A stretch of DNA of 64,000 nt from NCBI GenBank assembly GCA_030068075.1, contig CM057825.1:83343123-83407122 (forward strand), in the 5' to 3' direction. Under the pieces are notes generated by a model. That model searched no databases, was not told the DNA's origin, and was given only the letters and a program-made list of their open reading frames with translations. Each line of letters starts with the position of its first letter. The first letter of the stretch is position 1. This DNA is from Paguma larvata (lineage: Eukaryota; Chordata; Mammalia; Carnivora; Viverridae). The translations under genes and the position numbers were made by a program. Shown here piece by piece: positions 33,575 through 44,134 of this stretch.

Positions 33575-34939
33575 CTGGGAAAAAATATCCAATGGGAAAA
33601 AGATGGTCTCTTCAACAAGTGGTCTTGGGAAAACTGGACAGCGACATGCCAAAGAATGAAACTGGACCATTTTTTCCACCATACATAAAAATAAATTTAA
33701 AATGGATTAAAGACCTAAGTGTGAGACAGGAAACCATAAAAATACTAGAAGAGAGGACAGGCAGTAATTTCTCTGACATCCACTGTAGCAACATCCTTCT
33801 AGATATGTCTCCAGAGGCAAGGGAAATAAAAGCAAAAATAGACTACTGGGATTACATCAAAATAAAAAGCTTCTGCACAGTGAAGACGACAATCAATAAA
33901 ACTGAAAGGCAGGTTACTGAATGGAAGGAGATATTTGCAAATGACATATCTGATAAAGGGTTAGTATGCAAAATATATAAAGAACTTTTACAACTTAACA
34001 CCCAGAAACCACACAGTCCAATTTAAGAATGGGCAGAAGGAATGAACAGACATTTCTCCAAAGAAGACATCCAGATGGCCAACAAACCCATGAAGGGATG
34101 TTCAACGTCACTCATCATCAGGGAAATGCAAATCAAAACCACAATGAGATATCACCTCACACTGTCAGAACGGCTAAAATCAAAAACAGAAGAAACAACA
34201 AGTGCTGGGGAGGATGTGGAGAAAAGGAACCCTTTTGCATTGTTGGTGTGAATGCAAACTGGAACAGCCACTGTGGACAACACTATGGAGATTCCTCAAA
34301 AAGTTAAAAATAGAACTACCCTCTGATCCATACCCTACGACTGCGTATTTACCCCCAAACCATAAAAACACTAATTCAAAGGGATACATGTGCCCCTGTG
34401 TTTATAGCAGCATTATTTACAATAGCCAAATTATGGAATCAACCCGTGTGCTCGAGAGATAAATGGAGAAAGATGTGATATCTATACATAGTGGAATGTT
34501 ACTCAGTCATAAAAAGCAATGAAATCATGCCATTTGCCAAAGACATGGATGGAGCTGCAGTGCATAATGCTAAGTGAAATAAGCCAAGAAAGATAAATAC
34601 CCTATGAGTTCACTCATACGTGGCAGTTAAGAAACACAACAAATGAGCAAAGAAATACAAGAAAAAAAAAAGAGACAAAAAAAGAGAAACAAGCCAAGAA
34701 ACAGACTCTTAACTAGAGAGAACAAACCAGAAGGGAGATGGATGAGGGGATGGGTGAAATAGGTGAGGGGGGTTAAGGAGGGCACTTGCTATAATGAGCA
34801 CAGGGTGGTGTATAGAAATATTGAATCATTATATTGTACTAATCATTATATTGAAATTATTCAATTATTCAATCATATTGAAACTAATATAACACTTTTG
34901 TTAACTAATACTGGAATTTAAATTTTTTTCAATATTTTA
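33575..34939 (+). mobile_element. L1 LINE 3' end, carnivore type (ORF2 tail plus 3'UTR)
   Basis: A 5'-truncated L1 whose frame 33550-34026 carries the ORF2 C-terminal region (residues read WIKDLSVRQETIKILEERTG and EWKEIFANDISDKGLVCKIY). A stop codon at 34024-34026 interrupts it. The same frame resumes ([11 protein letters not shown] at 34045) and shifts at least twice near 34160-34240, before the conserved Cys-rich motif [11 protein letters not shown]. The copy is therefore dead. The 3'UTR ends with CTAATATAACACTTTTG and an A/T-rich tail. AAAAGAGAAAA occurs at 33564-33574 and 34940-34950, a possible target duplication though low in complexity. The 3'UTR contains a local re-duplication of AATCATTATATTG (34824 and 34841). 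Confidence 0.93.
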
Positions 34940-34950
34940 AAAAGAGAAAA

Positions 34951-35981
34951 ACCATTTAATTTATCCCTGGAAACGTTCTCCTTTGAATACTAGAGAGATA
35001 GCTGTATTGCATCCATAAATGCGCAGGAGTAAAAGTAATCCTAACGAGCACTCTGTATGAACCTAAAATGTGTTCATTGTTTTTCAGTTTTTAGAATCAA
35101 TACATACAAATCACAGAAGGTTTAACTTCTGTCAGGAAGGTTACAGAAGAGAAAGTGTATGTTATAAAGTAAAAAAAAAAATACCAAAGTAAAGTTAATA
35201 CCTGTGATGCTGAATTATAATTGTAGGTATCAGTATTAGGTCATGCTTTTAAATACAGATCTATAAATTACAAACATATATATATATGTATATATATATG
35301 TATAATTGTATATTACATATAAATGCTATATTTTTAAAGTATATATGTATCTTTATATCCCTATATAAATATACATATATACAAACATATACAGATATGT
35401 ATTTTAAAATAAATATATATGCCTATGTGTGCATATAAATCTATATGGAAATATGTACAGACACATTTCCTTGTTATGACCACTGAGGGGACCTAGAAAT
35501 AATAACCACCAGGAACAAAGAGCAGACTTACCACCGGAAACTCAATTTCCAAATATTATTCTCGAAGAATACATGGTTCATTCCAGACCACAGGAGGACA
35601 AGCATAAGATGAGCCTGAGACATTTTCCCATGGCAAAAAATAGGAAGTCCTCAAAGAAGGATGAGAATATATCAAAAGGACAGCTCAAGAGGCTTCCATC
35701 AGCTAGAGGTGAGCATCGAAATAATGATAATAGGTGATCATAACTCATTAAACAAAATAAGAATCCAGACGAATATAAACTGACTAATTAATACCTTTTA
35801 AGTGGGGATATGACAGAACCAGAGATGGCAGAAGCTGAGGAGCAGTGAAGGACAGAGTGCCACTGTCTTACAAAATGAAGGCAAGTGATGCTGTTTATTA
35901 ATGATGCAACAAGATATTAAGGTTAATATATTGTTTGAAATTACAGAAATGAGCAAAGGCAGAACTGTGAATATAATTATA
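34951..35981. other. Unique AT-rich sequence
   Basis: About 1 kb with no recognised transposon or exon. It contains the AT-alternating tract described separately. The part 35490-35790 has an old-repeat texture but I cannot assign it. Confidence 0.45.
35270..35430. repeat. Degenerate AT-alternating tract
   Basis: Runs of TATATATATGTATATATATA type, interspersed with ACATATA and AAATATA, over about 160 bp. It is largely self-complementary, so it could extrude hairpins. Confidence 0.9.
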
Positions 35982-35988
35982 GTAGGAA

Positions 35989-36372
35989 TGTTATGATCTG
36001 AATATTCGTATCCGTCCCCAAAATTCATATGTTGAAATCCTAACCCCCCTCTCCCAAAATGATAGTACTGACAGACAGGGCCTTGTGGGGGGTTGGAGGA
36101 GGGCTAGGTCAGGAGAGTAGCACCTTCGTTAAAGGGACAGTGTTCTTATAAACGAGGCCCCACAGAGCTCCATAGCCCCACCCACCATGTGAAGACACAG
36201 CAAGAAAGAAGGTGCCGTCTGTGAAGAGAAAGCAGGCTCTCATGATACTAAACCTGCCGGCCCCTTGATCTTGGATTCCCCAGGCCCCCGAACTATGAGG
36301 AATAAATTCCTGTTGTTTATAAGCCACCCAGTCTGATGTATTTTGTAGAATAGTCTGAAGGGACTAAGACCA
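35989..36372 (+). mobile_element. Solo LTR, MaLR (MST/MLT1 type)
   Basis: Follows the MST/MLT1 LTR consensus from end to end. It starts TGTTATGATCTGAATATTCG, with AAAATTCATATGTTGAAATC, then AACCTGCCGGCCCCTTGATC and the polyadenylation region GAGGAATAAATTCCTGTTG, then AAGCCACCCAGTCTGATGTA and GGACTAAGACCA. At about 384 bp the LTR is close to complete. The flanks GTAGGAA (35982-35988) and GTAGGGA (36373-36379) are nearly identical, as for a retroviral-type target duplication. No internal region is present. MaLR elements are old non-autonomous ERVL relatives. Confidence 0.92.
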
Positions 36373-36379
36373 GTAGGGA

Positions 36380-36893
36380 GAGGAGAAGGACAAGACGTAA
36401 ACTGTCTAAATCCTTAGGTATGAGGTCAGAAAGTTTAAAGGGAAAATAGCAACATAACCATATTATTTAAAAATATGTACATAATACTTTTAAGCTTAAG
36501 AAACTGGAATAAATGTAAAGGTGCTGCCTTAGAAATGATTGCTAAGAGTCAGGAATGAAAATATATGCCTGAGTATACAGTTTCATTTTTGAGCTTCTGC
36601 ATTGCTTGCTTTCATGAAAGTTTTAAGAAATGTGGGTATTCATACAAATATCCAAACTCCTACTTCCTTTCCAAGGTCACTACTGTTTAGCACCTCTGAA
36701 AGGTCTTAATCTTTTTTATAGTTATTTTTCAGCCTTACTAATGATGGAAATATGAGTGGCATAGGTTTACAGGATCTTCAAAAAGAATTATACTGGCTTA
36801 TACTTGCTCCCAATTTGCCCCAACCAAGCATCAAGTATTACTACACAGCTCACAGGTATAGGGATTTGATAAAATGATGATGATGATGATAAT

Positions 36894-36935
<42 letters not shown>

Positions 36936-37075
36936 TTGGTTAAATTCCCTTTCATCTTTACAATCTTAGAATTATATAAAACTTCATTTTCTTATAGTGT
37001 TTTTCTATTTTTGATAATATCAGCAACTTGTGGAAAAATCACTGTATATTCTAATTTTGGTCACTTTGTGTGCTT
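36380..37075. other. Unique sequence with a trinucleotide repeat
   Basis: No recognised transposon. The GAT/AAT repeat at 36875-36935 is listed separately. Confidence 0.45.
36875..36935. repeat. (GAT)n(AAT)n compound microsatellite
   Basis: Five GAT units pass through AATATT into about 14 uninterrupted AAT units. The pure AAT run is likely polymorphic. Confidence 0.97.
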
Positions 37076-37079
37076 TTTA

Positions 37080-37945
37080 TTATTTTTACTTTATTTTTTA
37101 AATTAACAAAGAGTGAAACTGACTTCTTTAGATGTGTATTTCTGAGTTTTAACACATGAACAGATTAATGCCCCCACCATCACAATCAGGATATAGAATA
37201 GTTCCATCACCTCCAAAAACCCTCCTGCACCACCCATTGGGTTATTCTCACACAATCCTAAGCCCTGACTTTCCACTATTCTCTTGTTTTTGAGAATGTC
37301 ATATACATGGAATCAAACAGTATGTAACCTTTGAGGCTGAATACTTTTACTTGGCAAAATGCCTTTGGAATTCATCCAAGCTGTTTGGTATCAATAATGA
37401 ATTCCTTTGTAGTGCTTAGTAGTATTCCAATATATGGATATACCACAATTTGTTTTTCATTCACTTGCTGAAGAAGATTTGTGTCGTTTCCAGTTTGACA
37501 CCAATATGAATAGAGTTGTTACAGATGCCCGTGTACAGGTGAACTTCTGTGGGAACATAAGTTTTCATTTTTCTAGGAAAAATGCCTAGGAGTCAGCTTG
37601 CTACATCGCACAAATGTCGGCACTCTTAGCTTTTTTCCAAAGTGACTCTATCATTTCACATTTCCACCAGCAATGTACGAGAGTTCCAGTTGCTCTACTT
37701 CCTTGTCAGTGGTTGGTTTTGTCAGTATCTTTAATTTATCCATTCTAATAGATACACTCTAATATGGTGGTCTTTCACTATGATGTTAGCTTGCAGGTGT
37801 CCCATATCAAGTTGAAGAAATTTCTTTCTATTCCTAATTTACTGAGACCTTCTATTATGTATGAACATCGAATGCTGAAAAATCCTTTTTTGCATTAATT
37901 AATATCATCACATGCTTTTTCTCGCTTAAACTATTAATAAATGGT
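37080..37945 (-). mobile_element. Old L1 (L1M) antisense, 3' part
   Basis: Plus-strand text reads the reverse complement of an L1M 3' region: CACAATCAGGATATAGAATAG, GAATGTCATATACATGGAATC, TAGTATTCCAATATATGGAT, GTGGGAACATAAGTTTTCAT and CACCAGCAATGTACGAGAGT. It is then truncated and jumps to an antisense ORF2 segment from about 37800 (TCTTTCTATTCCTAATTTACTGA). A retrovirus-type LTR then interrupts it and the L1 resumes at 38750. No frame is intact. Confidence 0.88.
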
Positions 37946-38749
37946 CTGTACTATTTTTACTTTGAAAACTTCTGGCATCAAGTATGTGTGTTTTTGTCTT
38001 ATACCAACCAACCCTCCAACACTTCAGGAACCAACTAGGTGCCCTACAATTCAATTCAATTCTGACACTAACTACCTGGAGTTAGCATTGGAAACCATGG
38101 GTTTAAAGGCTCAGTCTCACAAGCCTACCATCACTTAAGATGTCATCACAAGTATTGGGTGGCCAGGATGCCCATACTTGTGTTCAACTTGGCTACAGAA
38201 CAGGGGGTTCCCACAATCCCTGCCCTTTCAGGTTCAATTAATTTTTTAGAACAGCTCATCAAACTCAGGAAAGGGCCTTAGTTATTCTTACCGGTGTATT
38301 ATAAAGGTTACAATTCATAAAAGCCAAATGAGCGAGAGGCATAGGAGGACAAGGGATGGGAGGAGAAGGGTGATGCATGGAGCTTCTATGTCCTCTTCAG
38401 GCTCTACCTGTATCTGGTAGTACCTCAATATGTTCACCAACCTAGTTTTCTGACCCCTGTCATTGCATTGGGAAGGCATGATTGATTAAATCATTGCCAT
38501 TGTTGATTAACTTGATTTCTAGCCCCTCTCCCCTCCTTAGAGGTTGGGGGGCAGAGGATATAAGGCTAAAAGAGCCAACCTAATCATGCCTAGGTCTTTC
38601 TGGTAACCAGCTTCCATTCTGATGCTATCTAGGGGTGTCCAGCCACCAGTCATCTCATTAGCATACAGAAGACACTCTTCTCACCCTGGAGATTCCAAGG
38701 ATTTTAGGAGGGACAACAACCAAATACACATTTCTTATTATACCACCGA
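37946..38749 (+). mobile_element. ERV-type solo LTR nested in an antisense L1
   Basis: About 800 bp of LTR-like sequence splits the antisense L1. It has GGCCAGGATGCCCATACTTG, ACTTGGCTACAGAACA, GGCATGATTGATTAAATCAT, CTAGCCCCTCTCCCCTCCTT and an end ACACATTTCTTATTATACCAC. I recognise this order as a mammalian ERV LTR family but cannot name the subfamily. Flanking ATGGT (37941) and CTGGT (38750) could be the duplicated target. Antisense L1 text before (CTATTAATAAATGGT) and after (TTTCACTGATTGATT) joins up in the L1 consensus, supporting insertion into it. The 65-codon frame 37941-38138 spans the boundary and is not a gene. Confidence 0.65.
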
Positions 38750-40850
38750 CTGGTTTCACTGATTGATTGTCAAATACTAAGCCAACCTTGAATTCATGGG
38801 ATAAATACTACTGGGTCATGTTAAACTATTCTTTTATACTTTACTAGATTTGATTTGTTAGTATTTTTGGTGATATTTTGCATCTATATTTGTGAGAGAT
38901 GTTGATCTATAATTTTTTTATATTGTCCTTCCGGTTTTCATATAATGGTAAGGTTGTCCTCATCTTCAAGAGTTAATGTAGCCTTGGTTTTATTTCTTCT
39001 GTATATACTGGTAGAATTTAGCAATAAAACTATCTTGGCCTGGAGATTTCTTTTTCACAGGTTTTTAATGATGGATTAAGTGGCTTCAAAATTATAGAAC
39101 TATTATGGTTACTTAACTCATCTTAAGAGACTTTTTGGAAATTTTTGGTTTGAGGAAAGTTGTTCACCTAGTTTATCGAATCATGCACATTGATCTATTT
39201 ATATTATTCTTTTTTATTTCTTCAGGGAGGGTCGTAATAGCCTTCTTTCATTCTTGACATTGGTAATTTGTGGCTGTTTTTAAAATTTAACAGTTCGATT
39301 ATGATGTTTCTGAGTGTGAATTTCTTTAAATTTATCCCATTTGGAGATTATCGAGCTTCTTGAACCTTTAGATTTCTTTCTTTCACCATATTTGGGAAAT
39401 TTCCAGTGACTATGTCTTCAAATAATTTGTTCTATACTATACTTTTTCCTCATTTTCTGGGACTCCTGTAACATGAATGTTAGATGTTTGGTATTAACCT
39501 GAGTCTTTATTTTTCCCTCTTTTTTCTCTATTCCTTAGATTGCATAATTTCTATTGATTTATCTTCAAGTTCACTATTTCCTCTTTCATCTTCTGACCCC
39601 ATACAGTGAGGGTTTTATTTGTTTACTTATTTGGAGTTTTTCTTTTTGTTTGTTTATTTTTATAGAGTCTGGGTTATAATAGCTTTAGTTCTAAAATTTC
39701 AGTTTGGTACTTCTTTATATCTTTTAGTTTTTTTGTTTAGACTTTCTCTATATTTGCTTCCAGAGTGTTTTTTTCTTATTAATTTGAGCACTTTTATAAT
39801 AGCTGTCTTATAGACTTTGCCGGATAATCCCAATATTGTAACCATGTTAGTACTGGTGTCTGTGCTTTGTCTTTTCTCATGTGAATTAGATTTTGTTTTT
39901 TGGAGGGGAGGATTCTTGCTTGCAAATTAATTATTCATTATATTTAGACACTTCTAATATTATCTTATGAGACTCTGAGTCTTATTTAAATCCCATAGAA
40001 AGTGTTGAGATTTTACTCTAGTAGGCAATCAACCCAGTTGTTTTAGACCCCATGTTCTAACCAGCCTCCTGTGGTTTGTGTTTTCAACATACATTCCAGT
40101 TTTCAATACCTTTGCAGCGTTATTTACATCTGTCTTCTGTGTTTGCCACTCGGTGGTCAACCTAGGACCTGGGCAATTTCCCATCTCTTAGTTCCATTCT
40201 CAAAGTATGTGGTATATTGTTTATGATTAGATCCATTCATGTGCCACTCATATGAGTGCAGGAATTTATAAACAGTTTAATGGGATTGCTTTCCCGACCC
40301 GTGTATATGATGCTCTCTTTGATACTTTTTGATTCCCTAGGCCTCCATTTTTAAGTTCCCCAGAAATACTGGGCATAAGTTACCTACCCACACTTGCCAT
40401 AACTACATCTGCATTCAAGGTCAAGCAGCAGAAGGACAAAGAAAGAAAACAAGCATTGAATGTTCTCATCTCTCAGAGTTTGAAGGACTTGCGGGTCCCT
40501 GTAGCCACCACTGTTTCTACCACAAGACCCTTCTCCATGTCCTGTTCCTGCAGCCAGAACTAGAGGGCTTCGCCACGCATTCTCTCTCTCGGTATGATGC
40601 TAACTTCCATGTCTTGTACTACTTGAACCCAGGCTGGGGTACGCTAGAGGGGGAAAAATGGTAAACTCGCCCTTGGTTGAGTGGTACTTCAAATTCTAGT
40701 AAGAGCCTCAAATAGCTGTTCCATGCATTTTGTCTAGGTTTTATAGCTCCATTCACCATGAGTGATAGGTTGGAGTGTTATTATTTCATTTTACCCAAAA
40801 TCGGAAGCCTTGAGCGCTTATTCTTTTAGTTAGGCTTATGAAAATCGTTG
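38750..40850 (-). mobile_element. Old L1 (L1M) antisense, ORF2 remnant and 5' part
   Basis: Resumes the L1 after the LTR: AACCTTGAATTCATGGGATA, then GGCCTGGAGATTTCTTTTTC (antisense reverse-transcriptase region). From about 39290 it moves to text that I place in the 5' half of L1M elements, such as GTCTTCAAATAATTTG and TTATCTTCAAGTTCACTA. The jump implies an internal deletion. The far end (40080-40850) is less certain. Nothing is translatable. Confidence 0.75.
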
Positions 40851-40884
40851 TTACTTTAAAATTAGTTTTTATCAAAGGCTTATC

Positions 40885-40990
40885 TGTGTGTGTGTGTGTG
40901 TGTGTATGTATGTGTGTGTGTGTGTGTGAAAGAGAGAGAGAGAGAAGGGAGCGAGGAAGAGGGGGAGGGAAAGAAAGCAGGGAGACAAGA
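40885..40990. repeat. (TG)n followed by (GA)n-rich tract
   Basis: Alternating TG from 40885 to 40928 with two TA interruptions runs directly into (AG)n at 40929-40946 and a purine-rich stretch to about 40990. Ser/Leu/Thr-His frames of 82 and 63 codons on the minus strand are products of this repeat. Confidence 0.95.
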
Positions 40991-41310
40991 CCAAGAAGCA
41001 GAGAGTAAGTGAGGGAAGATAGAAATACAGCCATTAATCTCGAACACCTGACTGGAGTGAGATGATGTCAACTTCTTGAAGATATGACAAATTGTTACTC
41101 TTGTCTGGGAAAGAGATCATTGTGAGAAAACCAGATTTCCTAAACGTATATGTAGAAGTTATACTCTTCATCACACAATTTTTGCCAAGTGGGGTAAAAG
41201 TATCACTTTATTTTTGAAAAAAATAAACAAGGCAAATATAATTTAATGCTTATCCTGAAAACTTTAGAGGTTAAGGTGGAGAATCCCTTCCTTAAAAAAA
41301 GCTTTCAAGA

Positions 41311-41515
41311 GGGGTGCCTGGGTGATTTAGTTGGTTAAGCATCTGACTTCGGCTCAGGTCATGATCTCAATGTCTGATGGTTCAAGCCCTGCGTCGGGCT
41401 CTGTGCTGTCTACTGGAAGTCTGGAACCTACTTCAGATTCTGTGTCTTGCTCTCTGCTCTCCGCCCACTCTCTATCTCTCAAAAATAAATAAAATATGTT
41501 TAAAAAGTTTTTTAC
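41311..41515 (+). mobile_element. CAN SINE with target duplication
   Basis: Head GGGGTGCCTGGGTGATTTAG, AAGCATCTGACTTCGGCTCA, B-box region altered to GATGGTTCAAGCCC, CGTCGGGCTCTGTGCTGTC and tail AAAAATAAATAAAATATG. Flanks AAAGCTTTCAAGA (41298-41310) and AAAGTTTTCAAGA (41516-41528) differ at one base. Confidence 0.96.
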
Positions 41516-41529
41516 AAAGTTTTCAAGAT

Positions 41530-42950
41530 ATAGAACCTTAAAGGTTATTAAGTCAAGGGATGAAATATCAATTTGGGGAATGGGGTTGTATGGACAATTT
41601 AAAAATCTATTCCCAGGTTTTTCTGATAAATTGGATTGGGCTGAGAGTAGAAGTTTTGACTTTAAAAACTTTAAATTCACATTTTTCAGATGTTTCTAAG
41701 TGTTTAGACATTTACACCTCATCATATAATTTTATATAAAGATTAGAAATCTTTACTCATTATGAATTCCTTTAATCTTAAAAGCATATTTAAATGGCAA
41801 ACCTACTAAAGCACCATTCATACCTAGAAGACTATTCTGAATAAAAGACAATTTGAAAATTCAAAACTTATTCATTTTCTATGTATATTTTTCTCATTCT
41901 ATTGTGTTCTTCTTAAAATGCAAAAATCAGAATAAAATTCAGAGTACTTCAGAGCTAGACACTGAATAAGGATAAAGTAAAATTTTCATTTTGTTCATCA
42001 TCTGTAGATGTTGTGAAGAAGGAGAATTGTAAGAGGTTGTGTTCATACAGAAACCCAGAAATATGTAAATCTTGTCTTGTCCCAGCCACCTCTCATCCCC
42101 ACAAAATCCCCGTGGAAGCACATGCATAAATAAAAAGGGCAGAGCTGGGAAAATTAACCTTCATTATTAACTTGGACTTTGGTCTCAATGCCTAAGCAAA
42201 ACCAGAGCTCTGCTCTGTTGGACTGATCAATGGAAAACTCATTTCTCCTAATTATAAGCAAAATAGAGGCATAAACTAAAGCACACTAAAAGACCCACAA
42301 TTTCTTCTAAGTCCACATTAAGATTTCAGAATTTACTACTGATTGCAACATGGGCTGGTTTTGAAACTAGGTATCTTTTCTGAAAGGAAACTTAGGAGTA
42401 CTTGTCCCAAAAGTTAAGCCACCACTTCAGCATTCCTGAGCTAAGACAAAGCCAGAGCCTATCTGCTTTGTGGAAAGAGAAGAATTTTTCCCTATATAAG
42501 AAAGTGAAAACAACTGCAAAGGCAGGCGTGAGAAGTGAAATGAAAGAGACATGACAAGGGGTAGGTTTATCTATGATTCTCCAGCTCTGTCCTCAAAGTC
42601 AGTTTTGGATTCTTGAAACTTTCTAATCCTTAGGGAGGAGGACTGATATTAAAATCAACAAAGAGAATATTCTTCCCCTAGAGGGTATTCTCCACGAATT
42701 AGCCCAGCATTTCCTTAAATTTTAAAAACAGTCATCTCATTTTCAGAGAAGTGCCCTTATAGCAATTCTCAGATTCCAATCCTTAATTACAACTGAATGG
42801 CCGAACTTCATCTTTAAAAGTAGAGATTTTGTTGTTTCAAATGATATATGCCCTTGAACTGGTCCATAGTGAAATTAATCGGTTGCTCACTTTTCTACCA
42901 ACTTTGATAGCCAAGCTAAAGCTTTCACCTATTTTTTCTTTATAAGTACA
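41530..42950. other. Unique sequence, nothing recognised
   Basis: AT-rich DNA without recognised repeats. Frames of 62-67 codons show no domains. Confidence 0.45.
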
Positions 42951-42954
42951 TTTT

Positions 42955-43230
42955 GCTTCTGTGTGAGTTTCTTATTGCTACTGTAACAAATTACCACACA
43001 TTTAGTGGCTCCAGGTCGGCGAGCTAGATTAGGTCTAGGAATTGAACATGAGGTCATGATGCTCACGTTGGTGATTTGAGTCAAATTTCTGTGCACCAGC
43101 CTCTTCCCACATATGACAAGCCACACCGTAGTTAGCTGCACATCCCTTTCACCCCTAGAGATCCCATGCTAGATGAATCCTCGCCGTCAGTCCCTGAGGG
43201 TCAAACACTCTTCTCACGGCTCCAGCCTTG
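42955..43230 (-). mobile_element. MaLR-like LTR fragment (antisense)
   Basis: GTGTGAGTTTCTTATTGCTA, then CTGTAACAAATTACCACACA and TTTAGTGGCTCC, match the antisense 3' end of MLT1-type LTRs ('ttgctgctgtaacaaattaccacaaacttagtggctt'). Beyond the first 80 bp the match fades, but ATGACAAGCCACACCGTAGT and later text keep an old-repeat texture. The distal boundary is uncertain. Confidence 0.55.
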
Positions 43231-43925
43231 CAGCGCGTTAAGATGATTCCACTCATCTTGTCTTTGTTAGATAAGCACTGGCATGAGGCCTCTCCCACTC
43301 TGTGAGTCCCTGATTCCATTGAAACCTGGGTGGTCCAGTGCCAACGCAGCCCCTCCTACTGTCTCTGCAGCCTGGAGAGCACGGCCGCTAGAGAGGCTGG
43401 TGTTTTGCCTTACCACCACATTTCTGAATGTTCAGGTGAGGGGGCCTTTTCATGGGGGCATGGTTAGTGGGTGGCTGCACAAACTTCGTATAATAGACCC
43501 GTTCCAACATTCACACTTCCTTGGGCCTTTGGACTCCTTCTATACCACATTCCACGAAAACTCCAGTATTTCTTCTTCAATGACTGTATACCACCATTGG
43601 GTATAGTTTTTAGTTCACCATATTTATATCACTCTCAGGTGGTTGAGCCAACACATTAAATCCCAAAACCCAGTTAAAAGGAACTACATTGAGGAATTTG
43701 ACCCAGTCTAATCTTACAGTTTCCCTCTCTCACTTAATACCCTTAGAAACTATTCTTACATATGCTACACAGACTCCTACTGATAGAACTTGGCAAGGTG
43801 CTGAAACTCTTTGATATACATAGACAACCTCCTCTGCAACCAGGCACTGTACTTTGTCATTCCAGTGTTCCTGTGTACCCCATTCTACTACTACTGTATG
43901 GATTGTATGGACATTGGCAATTTAT
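43231..43925. other. Unassigned segment of LTR-like texture
   Basis: Moderately GC-rich from 43280 to 43470 (AGCCCCTCCTACTGTCTCTG, GAGAGCACGGCCGCTAGAGA), then average. A 107-codon plus frame (43283-43606) and a 62-codon one (43471-43659) have no domains that I recognise. It may continue the adjacent LTR-like repeat or be a separate old insertion. Confidence 0.35.
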
Positions 43926-43929
43926 TCCG

Positions 43930-44045
43930 TGTATATGAGCCTCATCTTTAAATGTAAGTAACAATACCTATTCCATAGGATTGGTGCATGGAAAATAAAT
44001 AAATAAAGCTACTAACACAGAGCCCAGGACACAAGAAGTACACAG
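43930..44045 (+). mobile_element. Probable MIR 3' part (sense)
   Basis: TCATCTTTAAATGTAAGTAA, CAATACCTATTCCATAGGAT, ATAAAGCTACTAACACAGAG and CCCAGGACACAAGAAGTA parallel the MIR 3' half ('tcatctgtaaaatggg ... tacctacctcatagg ... agcgcttagaacagtgcctggcacatagtaag'). A short AAATAAATAAATAAA run is included. Confidence 0.65.
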
Positions 44046-44107
44046 AACATTGCAGTTTTTTCCCTTCTTTAAGGATCAACCTTGAGCCAAAACCCCCAGA
44101 TACAAGC

Positions 44108-44130
44108 AAAAAAAAAAAAAAAAAAAAAAA
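44108..44130. repeat. Poly(A) run, 23 bases
   Basis: An isolated A run without an attached SINE or LINE body that I can recognise. Likely a variable mononucleotide repeat. Confidence 0.95.
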
Positions 44131-44134
44131 CAAT

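Noticed and set aside
33550..34026. The longest frame of the window (158 codons).
   Set aside because: It is the C-terminal part of a dead L1 ORF2, interrupted by a stop and followed by frameshifts.
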